A stretch of 25,733 nucleotides of DNA from an uncultured Collinsella sp. (GCA_958346935.1 CATVTM010000025.1:1-25733), one strand, 5' to 3'; shown: positions 15,401 through 22,941, numbered from the stretch's first letter. The notes: a model not told the origin generated them from the sequence alone. A program made the numbers and translations.

Positions 15401-16161
15401 ACAGCGCCCGCGCTTTCCGTGCCGCCGGTGCCGAGGCCGACACCTTCGTGATCAACAACCTCACGCCCGAGGCCGTCGCCGAGAGCACCCACGAGCTTGC
15501 CCGCCGCATCCGTGCAAGCCAGATTGTCATGATCCCCGGCGGCTTCTCGGGCGGTGACGAGCCCGACGGCTCCGCCAAGTTCATCACGGCGTTCTTCCGC
15601 GCTCCCGAGGTCACCGAGGCAGTCCGCGACCTGCTCAAGGCCCGCGACGGCCTGATGCTGGGCATCTGCAACGGCTTCCAGGCCCTGATCAAGCTCGGCC
15701 TGGCGCCCTACGGTGACATCGTCGACGCCACACCCGATGCGCCCACGCTGACGTTCAACACCATCGGTCGCCATCAGAGCCGTCTGGTGCGCACCCGCAT
15801 CTCGTCCAACCTGTCCCCGTGGCTGTCGCAGTGCAGCCTGGACGACCCCTACACCGTCGCCATCAGCCACGGCGAGGGCCGCTTTGTCGCCAATGACGAA
15901 GTGCTCACCCAGCTGATCGCCAACGGCCAGGTCGCCACGCAGTACGTGGGCGAGGGCGGCAAGCCGAGCATGGATCTCTCCGTCAACCCCAACGGCTCCG
16001 CACTCGCCATCGAGGGCATCACGAGCCCCGACGGCCGCGTCCTGGGCAAGATGGGCCATGCCGAGCGTCGCGGCGACAACCTGTACCGCAACGTGCCCGA
16101 GCATGTCCCCGGCGATAAGTTCATGCCGATCTTTGAGAGCGGCGTGGCCTACTTCGCTTAA
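12415..16161 (+). CDS. purL: Phosphoribosylformylglycinamidine synthase, single-chain PurL
   Basis: A 1,248-residue enzyme that makes FGAM from FGAR, glutamine and ATP in de novo purine synthesis. The three parts normally split as PurS, PurL and PurQ in many bacteria are fused: an N-terminal PurS-like region, the two AIRS-like synthetase halves (SDHCRH at 219-224, KNETHNHPTEIEPFGGAAT, and a second NDFGAGGVSVAVGELADG set), and a C-terminal class I glutamine amidotransferase. In the amidotransferase the nucleophile Cys1085 lies in GICNGFQ, and the other triad residues are His1152 and Glu1154 in SHGEGRF. All catalytic residues are present. The start has AGGAAGG upstream at 12400-12406. It is monocistronic and followed by a strong terminator. 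Its size is a little below the E. coli enzyme, as in other Firmicutes/Coriobacteriia long forms. Confidence 0.97.
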   Translation: MVSRIYVEKKPGFDVEAQQLKGELTEILGIKGIEALRIINRYDVEGIDEELFRSCVPTVFSEPQVDVTYDELPASDGAVFAVEFLPGQFDQRADSASECVQLISQGERPAVRSAKVYMISGNLDEAAIEAIKHYVVNPVEARIASLDLPETLHMETPEPQPVEVLDGFRELDEAGLAAFIAERGLAMDEADIAFCQQYFRDEDRDPTITEIRVIDTYWSDHCRHTTFGTVLDDVTIDDAVVQQAFDRYMEMRHELGRDAKPVCLMDMGTIGAKYLKKTGVMTGVDESEEINACTVKVKVDVDGEEQDWLFLFKNETHNHPTEIEPFGGAATCVGGAIRDPLSGRSYVYQAMRVTGAGDPTVPVSETLEGKLPQRKIVTTAAAGYSSYGNQIGLATGQVNELYHPGYVAKRMEVGAVVGATPANHVRRECPAPTDKIILLGGRTGRDGIGGATGSSKTQNTESIETSGAEVQKGNAPVERKLQRLFRRGDACRLIKRCNDFGAGGVSVAVGELADGLYVDLDTVTKKYDGLDGTELAISESQERMACAVADGDVEEFMGYAAEENLEATVIAEVTAEPRMRMAWNGVAIVDLSREFLNSNGAPKHQVAHVCARSVWQPSWAGTTLAERMTSLVTDLNVASNKGLSERFDSTIGAATVLMPFGGKTQLTPSSAMVAKFPVDGETTTASAMAWGFNPYLMEADQFAGAYLSVVESIAKLVAAGFEHKRAYLSFQEYFERLRTEAERWGKPMAAVLGALMAQVDLGAGAIGGKDSMSGSFEDEAGELNVPPTLISFAVAVGKAARAVSPEFKGLTHRVVRIAPATYGEDYRPDAQQLLAAFDAVEALTATGNALAISTPGYGCGAESLFKMCVGNQIGIELAEDVDVESLFTPLYGSFIVELAEDAELPEVANGVVVEPLGTTVEGYVIDTGSEVIELSELQEAWESGIEGVFAYRSAGETPEVETIDFRAKDIHVYGGAKIARPRVIIPVFPGNNCEYDSARAFRAAGAEADTFVINNLTPEAVAESTHELARRIRASQIVMIPGGFSGGDEPDGSAKFITAFFRAPEVTEAVRDLLKARDGLMLGICNGFQALIKLGLAPYGDIVDATPDAPTLTFNTIGRHQSRLVRTRISSNLSPWLSQCSLDDPYTVAISHGEGRFVANDEVLTQLIANGQVATQYVGEGGKPSMDLSVNPNGSALAIEGITSPDGRVLGKMGHAERRGDNLYRNVPEHVPGDKFMPIFESGVAYFA

Positions 16162-16199
16162 ACCTTTCCCATCGGGTACAATCCCTTCGGGTAACAACA

Positions 16200-16235
16200 C
16201 CCGCCACCGACGCATCCGGTGGCGGGTTCTTTTTT
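16200..16235 (+). terminator. Rho-independent terminator of purL
   Basis: The stem CCCGCCACC/GGTGGCGGG (16200-16208/16218-16226) is followed by TTCTTTTTTG. A -10-like TACAAT (16177-16182) lies between the purL stop and this hairpin, so the hairpin could also act on a transcript of the next gene. Confidence 0.9.
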
Positions 16236-16260
16236 GCTTCGCGCATGCAGGAAGGACATC

Positions 16261-17196
16261 ATGGAAAGCCGCAAGCCGTATCTCGCCACCCTGCCCGGAC
16301 TCATCCTGGGCTGTCTTGTTTGCTGTGCACTCTGGGGCTCGGCCTTTCCCTGCATCAAGATCGGCTACGCACTCTTTGGTATCCCGGCGCACGATAGCGC
16401 CTCGCAGCTGCTCTTTGCGGGCTTGCGCTTCACTCTTGCCGGCGCCCTGGTTATCGTTGGGATGAGTGCGGCCCAACGCCGCCCCCTCATTCCGCAGGCT
16501 CGCGACATCAAGCCCATCCTCACGTTGTCGCTCTTCCAGACTATCGGCCAGTACTTCTTTTTCTACCTGGGACTCTCGCGCGCCAGCGCCATGTCGAGCT
16601 CCATCATCGAGGCCAGCGCCAACTTCCTAGCCATCCTCTTTGCCGCCCTGGCGTTTCGCACCGAAAAGCTCGATGTGGCCAAGGTGCTCGGCTGTGTGCT
16701 GGGCTTTGCCGGCGTCGCGCTCGTCAACCTCTCGGGCGCAGATGGCACCTTTGGCTTCAGACTCGATGGCGAGGGCTTTATCCTAGCCTCCACTGTCGCG
16801 GGTGCTCTTTCGACCTGCCTGATCGGCATCTTCTCGCGCAAGCACGACGGCGTCTTGCTTGCCGGGTGGCAGTTCTTGGTCGGCGGCCTGGTCCTCACCG
16901 CCATCGGCTTTTTGATGGGTGGCGCGCTCTCCCCCACGGCGATTGTCCCCGCCATCGTGCTCATCATCTACATGGCGCTTATCTCCGCGGTCGCCTACTC
17001 GCTGTGGTCGCGCCTGCTTGCCGTCAACCCCGTCAGCCGCGTCTCGGTCTTTGGGTTTATGAACCCGGTCTTTGGCGTACTGCTGAGCGCACTGCTGCTT
17101 GGCGAGGGCGCCGGCACGAGCCCCGTTACTGTCATCGTTGCCCTGCTCTTGGTCTGCAGCGGCATCATCATCGTCAACAAACCCAAAAAAGCCTAG
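16261..17196 (+). CDS. EamA/DMT-family metabolite transporter
   Basis: A 311-residue membrane protein with ten hydrophobic segments arranged as two EamA repeats. The first repeat begins CALWGSAFPCIKIGY, and SRASAMSSSIIEASANFLAILFA lies in its last helices. The second repeat ends VSVFGFMNPVFGVLLSALLLGE, the conserved end-of-repeat signature of the drug/metabolite transporter superfamily. The ATG at 16261 has AGGAAGG eight bases upstream; an earlier ATG lies inside the purL terminator and is rejected. Such proteins export or import small metabolites (amino acids, nucleosides, drugs). The substrate cannot be inferred, and the gene is not in an operon. Confidence 0.9.
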   Translation: MESRKPYLATLPGLILGCLVCCALWGSAFPCIKIGYALFGIPAHDSASQLLFAGLRFTLAGALVIVGMSAAQRRPLIPQARDIKPILTLSLFQTIGQYFFFYLGLSRASAMSSSIIEASANFLAILFAALAFRTEKLDVAKVLGCVLGFAGVALVNLSGADGTFGFRLDGEGFILASTVAGALSTCLIGIFSRKHDGVLLAGWQFLVGGLVLTAIGFLMGGALSPTAIVPAIVLIIYMALISAVAYSLWSRLLAVNPVSRVSVFGFMNPVFGVLLSALLLGEGAGTSPVTVIVALLLVCSGIIIVNKPKKA

Positions 17197-17262
17197 CGAA
17201 CTGCCCTTATTTAGCAGAGAGATTCACATACTTTAGTTTAATGGAGTACATCGGTGAGCTGA

Positions 17263-17296
17263 GGGCCGCCACGCACGCAAGCGTGCGCCCCTTTTT
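17263..17296 (+). terminator. Terminator of the EamA gene
   Basis: A GC-rich stem (CGCAC/GTGCG at 17272-17276/17283-17287, with outer GGGC/GCCC pairing) is followed by CTTTTTCT just before the convergent stop codon of the GGDEF gene. It is less regular than the others. Confidence 0.55.
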
Positions 17297-18448
17297 CTAG
17301 CGTATCTGGACGCCGGCTTTCTTTTTCTCGGCCTTGACGCGGTAGAGCTCCGCGTCGGCAGCACGAAGCAAGTCTTGCCAGGTATCGACGCCATCACCAA
17401 CCCGTGCGTAGCCGATGGACATCCGCAACAGATACGGAACCTCGGCGCGCGCGAGCTCGTCGTTGATTGTCGCGCACAGATGCATGATATCCTGTTCCGC
17501 CACTACCTTTTGGAGCACCACGAACTCATCGCCACCATAACGTGCGATAAAGCCGCCAGACGCCGAGCAGACTTCTTTGAGCGCAGCAGATATGACCTGA
17601 AGAGCGTGGTCGCCCTCCACATGCCCATAGCGATCGTTAATCTGCTTAAAGCCGTCGGCGTCCATCATAAGCAGATATACATCTTCGGCCTGATCCACAT
17701 TTGAGAAGAGCGACAGCATATAGGTCTCAAAACGGTTGCGATTGTTAAGTCCAGTCAACGGGTCGGTCGAGATCAGCTGCTCCTGGTAGATGATGTAGAG
17801 CAGCAACATGCTAATCATTATGCCGACACAAAGGCCGGGCACCGAGTATACGACCTGAAAGGTACCGCCCACCAGGGCCGGAATGGCGAAAAATGCCAAG
17901 GTTCGATAGATGGCCTTCGTCTGCAGGCTCTCGACCCTGCGAGATTGCACAAACGCATGCAGGGACGTATGTATAACGTAACAGTAGCTGACGATGGGCT
18001 GGATCATATAGGCAAAGCCGCGACGATACACGCCCTGCGAATCGATATAGAACAGGGCGTGCGTCCAGTAACTGGTAAACGCCAGCACGACCACCAGAGC
18101 CGTAGGCAACGCTACAAGCACCACCCTATAGCGCGAGGTCAAAAGGCGAGAACCCTGCACCGTCTCGGAATAGATAAACCAAATGAGACACGCGATAGCA
18201 AAGAGCGAAAACGAAACCGCGTTGGAAATCCAGTTGGCAGCAATGCCCAACGTGCCGTCCACACCGTCCGAAAGCGTCCAGATCATATCGAATAATATGT
18301 ACGCAGCAGAGGTGTAGCCAAGCATGCTAAACAATAGCTGCTGGGTGCTCGAGAACAAGGAGCGACGACTTCGCACGGCAAGCCCGATAAGAACAATCAT
18401 GCATAGCACGAATATCTCAATCTTGAGTGCCTTAACCACTAGCGCCAT
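17297..18448 (-). CDS. Membrane-bound GGDEF diguanylate cyclase
   Basis: A 383-residue protein with about seven transmembrane segments in residues 5-221 and a C-terminal GGDEF domain (about 225-383). The domain begins STDPLTGLNNRNRF and has MMDADGFKQINDRYGH and an intact active-site RYGGDEF with GGDEF at 305-309. It should therefore make c-di-GMP from two GTP. The four residues where the RxxD allosteric I-site should be read SASG, so product inhibition at that site is missing. The start is uncertain: ATG 18448 (used) has GAAGGG abutting it, while a GTG at 18439 would have a better-spaced site and a TTG at 18481 none. It is transcribed alone, with no EAL partner in the window. Confidence 0.88.
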   Translation of the reverse strand: MALVVKALKIEIFVLCMIVLIGLAVRSRRSLFSSTQQLLFSMLGYTSAAYILFDMIWTLSDGVDGTLGIAANWISNAVSFSLFAIACLIWFIYSETVQGSRLLTSRYRVVLVALPTALVVVLAFTSYWTHALFYIDSQGVYRRGFAYMIQPIVSYCYVIHTSLHAFVQSRRVESLQTKAIYRTLAFFAIPALVGGTFQVVYSVPGLCVGIMISMLLLYIIYQEQLISTDPLTGLNNRNRFETYMLSLFSNVDQAEDVYLLMMDADGFKQINDRYGHVEGDHALQVISAALKEVCSASGGFIARYGGDEFVVLQKVVAEQDIMHLCATINDELARAEVPYLLRMSIGYARVGDGVDTWQDLLRAADAELYRVKAEKKKAGVQIR

Positions 18449-18629
18449 CCCTTCAATATCCAAGTGGTCAGAATCGCCCAATTCGAATCAGGGCAATAAA
18501 CACCCCTTTACTCCGCAGGGGTAAAGGGGATAATAGCAGAGCGCCCGAACATCACTGCAAAACAGTTTCTGTTCGGGCGCCCATACGGCGCGAATTGCAC
18601 ACGCCGGCATCGTTGATGGGTATCGATTG
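18449..18629 (-). other. Spacer between kdgT-type gene and GGDEF gene, with two hairpins
   Basis: The minus-strand kdgT-type gene ends at 18630. Downstream of it, GCGCCCGAACA/TGTTCGGGCGC (18541-18551/18570-18580) forms an 11-bp stem whose loop contains a small ACTG/CAGT stem; this probably terminates kdgT although no U-run follows. Next, CCCCTTTAC/GTAAAGGGG (18503-18511/18521-18529) forms a second dyad near the GGDEF gene's upstream region, and may be an operator or leader stem. Confidence 0.5.
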
Positions 18630-19652
18630 CTACTCGCCATCGATGTCAGTCGCGACGGCCTCTTCGATGGCCTCGACACCGACAGGCGACAGATCCTCCT
18701 TGCCTTGGCAGAACTTCTTGTCGACCCAGCCAGTCAGAATCGGAGCCATGATCGCCGTGATGATAACGGCGGTGGCGATCTGAGCGTACGCGGTGGGCGC
18801 AAGCTCGGCGTAGCGCGGTGCGACCTCGGCGAGGGCAACCGGTGTGGTCATAGCCGTGCCGGCAATGGTGGAGCAAGCCACAGCGGCCTTGCCATTGCCG
18901 CCGCACAGACGCTCGAACGCAAAGGTGATGGGACCGACGACAAACAGCGTGACAAGGCCCAGCAAGATGCCGGAAATACCGCCGGTGATAAAGCTCGACA
19001 GGCTCATGGACGCACCGAGCTGAAATCCGATGACGGCAATCGCGGGATTGGCACCGGGAACCAGCAGGTTCTTGATAAACGGGAACAGGTTGCCCAGAAC
19101 CATGCCAATAACGAGTGGCAAGATGGAGCCGATAATGGTGCCAATGGGAATGTTGGCGAGGCCGGAAACACCGAGGATGATCATCGTGACGGCGGGGCCA
19201 GCCGTAAAGAACAGGATACCGACGGCGCCCTGCTCGGACTCATCGCCGAACTCGCCCATGATGCCCGTATAGAGCGCCATGTTGCAAAACGTGATGCCGC
19301 CGATGATAGACACGGAGCTCAGACCCAGGAAGTTGTCGTTAAAGAAATATGCTACGCCCAGGCCGAGAGCCGCTGCGACGACCAGCTTGGGGATCAGCAC
19401 GACGATACCGGTCTTGATGGCACCCGGCGTGGACTTAAAGCTGATGCCGGCGCCCACAAACAGCAGGATCGCGGCGACGATGGTATTGGAGCCACCGCGG
19501 CAGGCAGCCGTAAAGAAGCCGCCGATCTCAAAAACCTGCGGGCAGAAGGTGTTGAGCAAAAGACCGACGATCATCGGATAGATCATGATGTCGCCCGGGA
19601 TGCGCGGGACCTTGAATTTCTTTTGCTCGTTGGCGGTCGCTTCCTGTGCCAT
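18630..19652 (-). CDS. kdgT: 2-keto-3-deoxygluconate permease (KdgT family)
   Basis: A 340-residue membrane protein with about ten hydrophobic segments. Family-typical stretches are RIPGDIMIYPMIVGLLLNTF at the N-terminus, FFTAACRGGSNTIVAAILLFVGAGI, PGANPAIAVIGFQLGASMSLSSFITGGISGI, and ACSTIAGTAMTTPVALAEVAP. KdgT imports 2-keto-3-deoxygluconate with protons, feeding the Entner-Doudoroff-type breakdown of pectin and uronates. ATG 19652 is used with GGGGG four bases upstream; a longer start at 19682 lacks a better site. No kdgA/kdgK genes are adjacent, so the physiological substrate is an inference from family. Confidence 0.9.
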   Translation of the reverse strand: MAQEATANEQKKFKVPRIPGDIMIYPMIVGLLLNTFCPQVFEIGGFFTAACRGGSNTIVAAILLFVGAGISFKSTPGAIKTGIVVLIPKLVVAAALGLGVAYFFNDNFLGLSSVSIIGGITFCNMALYTGIMGEFGDESEQGAVGILFFTAGPAVTMIILGVSGLANIPIGTIIGSILPLVIGMVLGNLFPFIKNLLVPGANPAIAVIGFQLGASMSLSSFITGGISGILLGLVTLFVVGPITFAFERLCGGNGKAAVACSTIAGTAMTTPVALAEVAPRYAELAPTAYAQIATAVIITAIMAPILTGWVDKKFCQGKEDLSPVGVEAIEEAVATDIDGE

Positions 19653-19719
19653 GAAACCCCCATTTCCGCTGACGGGACACAAAAGCCCACGTCACACTTT
19701 GCTACAGTAAAGTCTGAAC

Positions 19720-19818
19720 ATGGTACCAGAAGAAATAGACCAGCTCGGTGAAAAATTGGATTCGTTGGCCGGGATGCTAAACGTGTCCCGCTCTTATACG
19801 AGGCTCAAAACGATATAG
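19720..19818 (+). CDS. Possible short leaderless reading frame or gene remnant
   Basis: An ATG at 19720 opens a 32-codon frame (MVPEEIDQLGEKLDSLAGM then LNVSRSYTRLKTI) that ends inside the azlD 3' end. A -10-like TACAGT (19703-19708) lies just 11 bases upstream, which would give an almost leaderless message; there is no ribosome site. Codon use is AT-richer than the surroundings. The amphipathic character reads like the start of a regulator that lost its remainder. I do not recognise it, and chance is quite possible. Confidence 0.2.
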   Translation: MVPEEIDQLGEKLDSLAGMLNVSRSYTRLKTI

Positions 19819-20117
19819 AGCACGATGCCCGAAACGCAGCACCACAGCATCGACTTTGTCTTGATTGCCACCACCACGACGCCGGCAGCCGCGATCCAGG
19901 GAATCAAGCCCTGCCACAGGCCGGCGTCGAAAGCGCCGGGGCTTATCAAGTCGTTGGCGGCCAACGCCGCAAAGGCGGCCGGCGGAATGTAGCCCAAGGC
20001 CTCGGTAACGCGGGGCGACAGCGTTCGTCCACGCAAGGCAAACGCCGGGGCGATGCGGAAGAACGCGATGGCCGCCCACGACGACAGCCACAGGACCAAA
20101 AACTCATTAACGGGCAT
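19794..20117 (-). CDS. azlD: Branched-chain amino acid exporter small subunit AzlD
   Basis: A 107-residue membrane protein with four hydrophobic helices that pairs with AzlC to export branched-chain amino acids. The family look is clear: FFRIAPAFALRGRTLSPRV followed by ALGYIPPAAFAALAANDLI and a C-terminal LWCCVSGIVLYIVLSLV. ATG 20117 is supported by GGAAGGGG upstream. The gene overlaps the end of azlC by 11 bases, the usual coupling for this pair. Longer upstream starts would run deep into azlC and are not needed. Confidence 0.9.
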   Translation of the reverse strand: MPVNEFLVLWLSSWAAIAFFRIAPAFALRGRTLSPRVTEALGYIPPAAFAALAANDLISPGAFDAGLWQGLIPWIAAAGVVVVAIKTKSMLWCCVSGIVLYIVLSLV

Positions 20118-20799
20118 CGCGGGCACCCCTTCCATCCGTAAGGGCATCGCACACGAGTGCCACGGCGACACCGACGAGCACGCTCACCGGCACAGCGACA
20201 TTCGTCCACCCAAAAAACTTGCATATAGCGACGGATACCGCAGCCAAAACGGCGGCCACGACATTGCCGCGCGACAATCGCTGCGAAAAGAGCAGGCAGA
20301 TAAAGAGCGATGTGCAGACAAAACCTGCAATAGCGGTGGGAACATCGATGACGGCGCCGACAACGGCGCCCATCGTGCATGAGACGCCCCAAGTTGCGAT
20401 GAGGATCACGTTGAGCGCAAAGGACTCGCGTGGGCCCCAGTCATCCCCCTCGACCAACTTGGCTAGCGAGATGCCGTACGCCTCTTCGGTGAGCGTCGCA
20501 GCAACCGCCAGCGTTTGACGCTTCGAGGCACCCGTCAGATGCGGTGCGATCGATGCTGAATAAAGTGCGAAGCGTGAGGAGATCGCGGCGACGCTTGCGA
20601 CGATCGATGCTGCCGGCACGCCCGCCAGCCACAGGTTGCAGATCATAAACTGCCCACTGCCTGTCACGAACGTGCTACTCAGGGCAAAGACCATCCAGGG
20701 CTCCATCCCCGTCTGCGCCATAATCATTCCGCACGGCGCGCCAATCGCAACATAGGTAAGCATCACCGGCCAGACAGTTTTAACGATTTTGAACACCAT
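20107..20799 (-). CDS. azlC: Branched-chain amino acid exporter large subunit AzlC
   Basis: A 230-residue membrane protein of the AzlC/YgaZ family. It has the conserved opening VAIGAPCGMIMAQTGMEPWMVFALS, followed by FVTGSGQFM, ASVAAISSRFALYSASIAPHL, and a C-terminal helix pair. With AzlD it forms the exporter for leucine, isoleucine and valine (and azaleucine resistance). The ATG at 20799 has AAGGAA six bases upstream. It is the first gene of the pair, divergent from the HD hydrolase gene. Its presence next to a liv importer elsewhere in the window suggests balanced uptake and efflux of the same substrates. Confidence 0.92.
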   Translation of the reverse strand: MVFKIVKTVWPVMLTYVAIGAPCGMIMAQTGMEPWMVFALSSTFVTGSGQFMICNLWLAGVPAASIVASVAAISSRFALYSASIAPHLTGASKRQTLAVAATLTEEAYGISLAKLVEGDDWGPRESFALNVILIATWGVSCTMGAVVGAVIDVPTAIAGFVCTSLFICLLFSQRLSRGNVVAAVLAAVSVAICKFFGWTNVAVPVSVLVGVAVALVCDALTDGRGARDAR

Positions 20800-20828
20800 A
20801 ACGTTCCTTATCCCGACAAGGCATCCGA

Positions 20829-20848
20829 GCCGCATGTAACGATGCGGC
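20829..20848. repeat. Dyad in the divergent azlC / HD hydrolase promoter region
   Basis: GCCGCAT/ATGCGGC (20829-20835/20842-20848) form a 7-bp inverted repeat with a 6-nt centre, midway between the divergent genes. It may be an operator. It lies 30 bases outside the azlC start. Confidence 0.35.
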
Positions 20849-20880
20849 AGAATTATCGTCCGACGGCAACCGAGTTCACC

Positions 20881-20886
20881 TACAAT
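20881..20886 (+). promoter_or_regulatory. -10 box upstream of the HD hydrolase gene
   Basis: CCTACAATTG holds TACAAT 40 bases before the start codon, which fits a leader of about 35 nt. No clear -35 was seen. Confidence 0.4.
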
Positions 20887-20926
20887 TGCCACCGGATCGA
20901 AAGACACAACTTTTTAGGAAGTCATT

Positions 20927-21739
20927 ATGACAGCTATCGATCGAACGCGGGCAGCCAGGGCCTTCAAGACCTATACCGATGCCTACGATGCCACCAATCC
21001 GCGCATCGCACTCAAAATCGAGCACACGTACCACGTGGCGGAAGCGTGCGATGCCGTGGCGCGCGAGCAGGGCTGGTCGTCAGAAGATATTGACTTGGCG
21101 TGGCTTTGCGGCCTGCTGCACGATATGGGCCGCTTTGAGCAGCTGCGACGCTGGGACACCTTTAAAGATGCCGAGAGCATGAGCCATGCAGCGTTGGGCG
21201 TCGAGGTTCTCTTTGGTGAGAACCCCGCCGATGCGCCCGCCACAACAAGCATCCGAGATTTTATTGAGACCGACGAATACGACGAGCTCATACACGCAAG
21301 CATTGCCTATCACAGCGACTTTCGCCCACCCGAGAAGCTCGACGAGCGCGCGCGGCGCTTCTGCGATATCGTGCGCGACGGCGATAAGGTCGACATTATG
21401 CGCACCATCGCCGACAGCACCGTCGATACTATCCTCAAGGTGGACGAGAAGACGTTTCTCGCCAGCCATTTCTCATCGCCGACACTTGCCGCCTTTGATG
21501 AGCGTCGCTGCGTCTCGCGCGATGAGCGCGAAGAGCCGGCAGACTTCCTGGCAGGGCTCATCTGCTTTATGTTTGAACTTGTCTATCCCGCAAGTCGCGC
21601 GCTGGCGCGCGAACAAGGCGATATCTACCGCCTGCTCGACGCGCCCTTTGGCATTACGCGGCGCTTTACCGATCCCGCCACACAGGCGACCTGGGAGCGC
21701 CTAAAAGACGAGATGCGCGACTGGCTGGCGCGTGCCTAG
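20927..21739 (+). CDS. HD-domain metal-dependent phosphohydrolase
   Basis: A 270-residue cytosolic protein of the HD superfamily. The metal ligands are present: His33 (IEHTYHV), the HD pair His65-Asp66 (CGLLHDMGRF), His87 (SMSHAALG), His129 (IAYHSD) and Asp153 (DGDKVD). Such proteins hydrolyse phosphoesters, often nucleotides, but the specific substrate cannot be read. AGGAAG lies seven bases before ATG 20927. Its stop TAG overlaps the convergent etfA stop within one CTAG. Family call is confident; the role is unknown. Confidence 0.85.
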   Translation: MTAIDRTRAARAFKTYTDAYDATNPRIALKIEHTYHVAEACDAVAREQGWSSEDIDLAWLCGLLHDMGRFEQLRRWDTFKDAESMSHAALGVEVLFGENPADAPATTSIRDFIETDEYDELIHASIAYHSDFRPPEKLDERARRFCDIVRDGDKVDIMRTIADSTVDTILKVDEKTFLASHFSSPTLAAFDERRCVSRDEREEPADFLAGLICFMFELVYPASRALAREQGDIYRLLDAPFGITRRFTDPATQATWERLKDEMRDWLARA

Positions 21740-22941
21740 CGCTCAAGCTGGGCCAACAGCTCCTCGACAACCTCAACGGCATCACCGACGACCTTATACT
21801 GGGCGGCGCCAAAGATGGGAGCATCCGGGTCCTCGTTGATGGCGATAATGCACTCCGCCCCGCCGATGCCGGCGAGATGCTGGATGGCGCCCGAGACTCC
21901 GATACTCACGAGGAGCTTGGGCGAAACCGATACACCCGTCTGACCGATCTGGTGGCGATACTCCAGCCAGCCCGCCTCCACGACGGGACGCGTACAGCCG
22001 AGCTCGGCGCCCAGGGCGTCGGCGAGCTTTCGCATCAGAGGCAGGTTTTTCTTGGAGCCGATGCCACGACCCACCACGACGAGGCGCTCGGCATCGGCAA
22101 TCGAAGCCTGCTGTCCCCACTCCTCAGCGGGAATCGAGATTTCGACGCGGGCCTTAACGTCTTCTGCAAGCGCCACCTGGGTGATCGTGCCGGAGCGGCC
22201 GTAGTCGAAGTCGGGCGCCTTAAAGATGCCGGGACGCACTGTTGCCATCTGGGGACGGTGATGGGGGCAGACGATGGTGGCCATCAGGTTGCCGCCAAAC
22301 GCCGGGCGCGTCTGCTGCAACAGACCCGTCTCCGTATCCATCGAAAGCACGGTGCAATCAGCCGTAAGGCCCGTCTGCAAGCGGACGGCAACGCCGGGCG
22401 CCAGCTCGCGACCAAAGGCGGTCGCGCCGTAGAGGATGGCCTCGGGCTTGCGCTCGGCTACCAGATCGCAGATCAGACGAGCATAGACTTCCGCGTCGTT
22501 TTGACGCAGACGCTCGTCGCGACAGGCCAGCACTTCGTCGGCGCCGGCGCAAACCAAATGCTCAAGCTCCTCGAGTGAACTCTCGGGGCTCACGCCGACC
22601 AGTGCCACCAAACGGCAGCCGCGGGCATCGGCAAGCTCGCGGCCCTTGCCCATGAGCTCATAGGCCACAGGGGCTACAGTGTCATGCTCGTCAGTCTGAA
22701 CGAATACCCAAATATCTCGATACGCGTCGAGGTCCACCGCGCCGACGGCTTCATCGCGCTCGATCGAGATGGCGTTAACGGGACAGGCGTCGACGCAGCC
22801 GCCGCACAGGATGCAGCCGTCGGTTACGCGGGCGCAGTGGTTTGGCCGCTCACCCTCCACCACAATACCGCCCGAGGCGCAGGCACGAACGCAGCGACCG
22901 CAGCCGATGCAGGCTTCGCTATCGATAATCAGTCCGCTCAT
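21736..22941 (-). CDS. etfA: Electron transfer flavoprotein alpha subunit with N-terminal 4Fe-4S ferredoxin domain
   Basis: A 401-residue fusion of a bacterial ferredoxin domain and an EtfA. The N-terminal 60 residues hold two CxxCxxCxxxC sets (C11-C14-C17-C21 and C43-C46-C49-C53), giving two possible [4Fe-4S] clusters. The Etf alpha/beta part spans about 75-270. The FAD domain follows (284-395), with VGRGIGSKKNLPLM, QIGQTGVSVSPKL (331-343), GVSGAIQHLAG (348-358) and AINEDPDAPIF (367-377). Ferredoxin-fused EtfA marks energy-coupled Etf of the bifurcating kind. It follows etfB with no gap (TAGATG) and the FAD-linked oxidase gene, forming one operon. The first cluster's last cysteine is followed by Ala rather than Pro. 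No terminator follows. Confidence 0.93.
   Translation of the reverse strand: MSGLIIDSEACIGCGRCVRACASGGIVVEGERPNHCARVTDGCILCGGCVDACPVNAISIERDEAVGAVDLDAYRDIWVFVQTDEHDTVAPVAYELMGKGRELADARGCRLVALVGVSPESSLEELEHLVCAGADEVLACRDERLRQNDAEVYARLICDLVAERKPEAILYGATAFGRELAPGVAVRLQTGLTADCTVLSMDTETGLLQQTRPAFGGNLMATIVCPHHRPQMATVRPGIFKAPDFDYGRSGTITQVALAEDVKARVEISIPAEEWGQQASIADAERLVVVGRGIGSKKNLPLMRKLADALGAELGCTRPVVEAGWLEYRHQIGQTGVSVSPKLLVSIGVSGAIQHLAGIGGAECIIAINEDPDAPIFGAAQYKVVGDAVEVVEELLAQLER

Noticed and set aside
12397..16476. Very long minus-strand open frame opposite purL
   Set aside because: It mirrors the codon structure of purL, has a low-complexity His/Gly/Asp-rich composition, and has no ribosome site. 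It is a by-product of high GC.
17241..17300. Small plus-strand frame MEYIGELRAATHASVRPFF ending at the GGDEF stop
   Set aside because: It lies across the terminator hairpin and has no ribosome site, so it was judged chance.
18470..18500. ATTCGAATC resembling a tRNA T-loop
   Set aside because: No acceptor, D-arm or anticodon stem pairs could be found around it.
18627..19751. Plus-strand frame opposite the KdgT-type permease
   Set aside because: It has a hydrophilic, repetitive D/G/R/H composition and is antisense to a conserved membrane protein.
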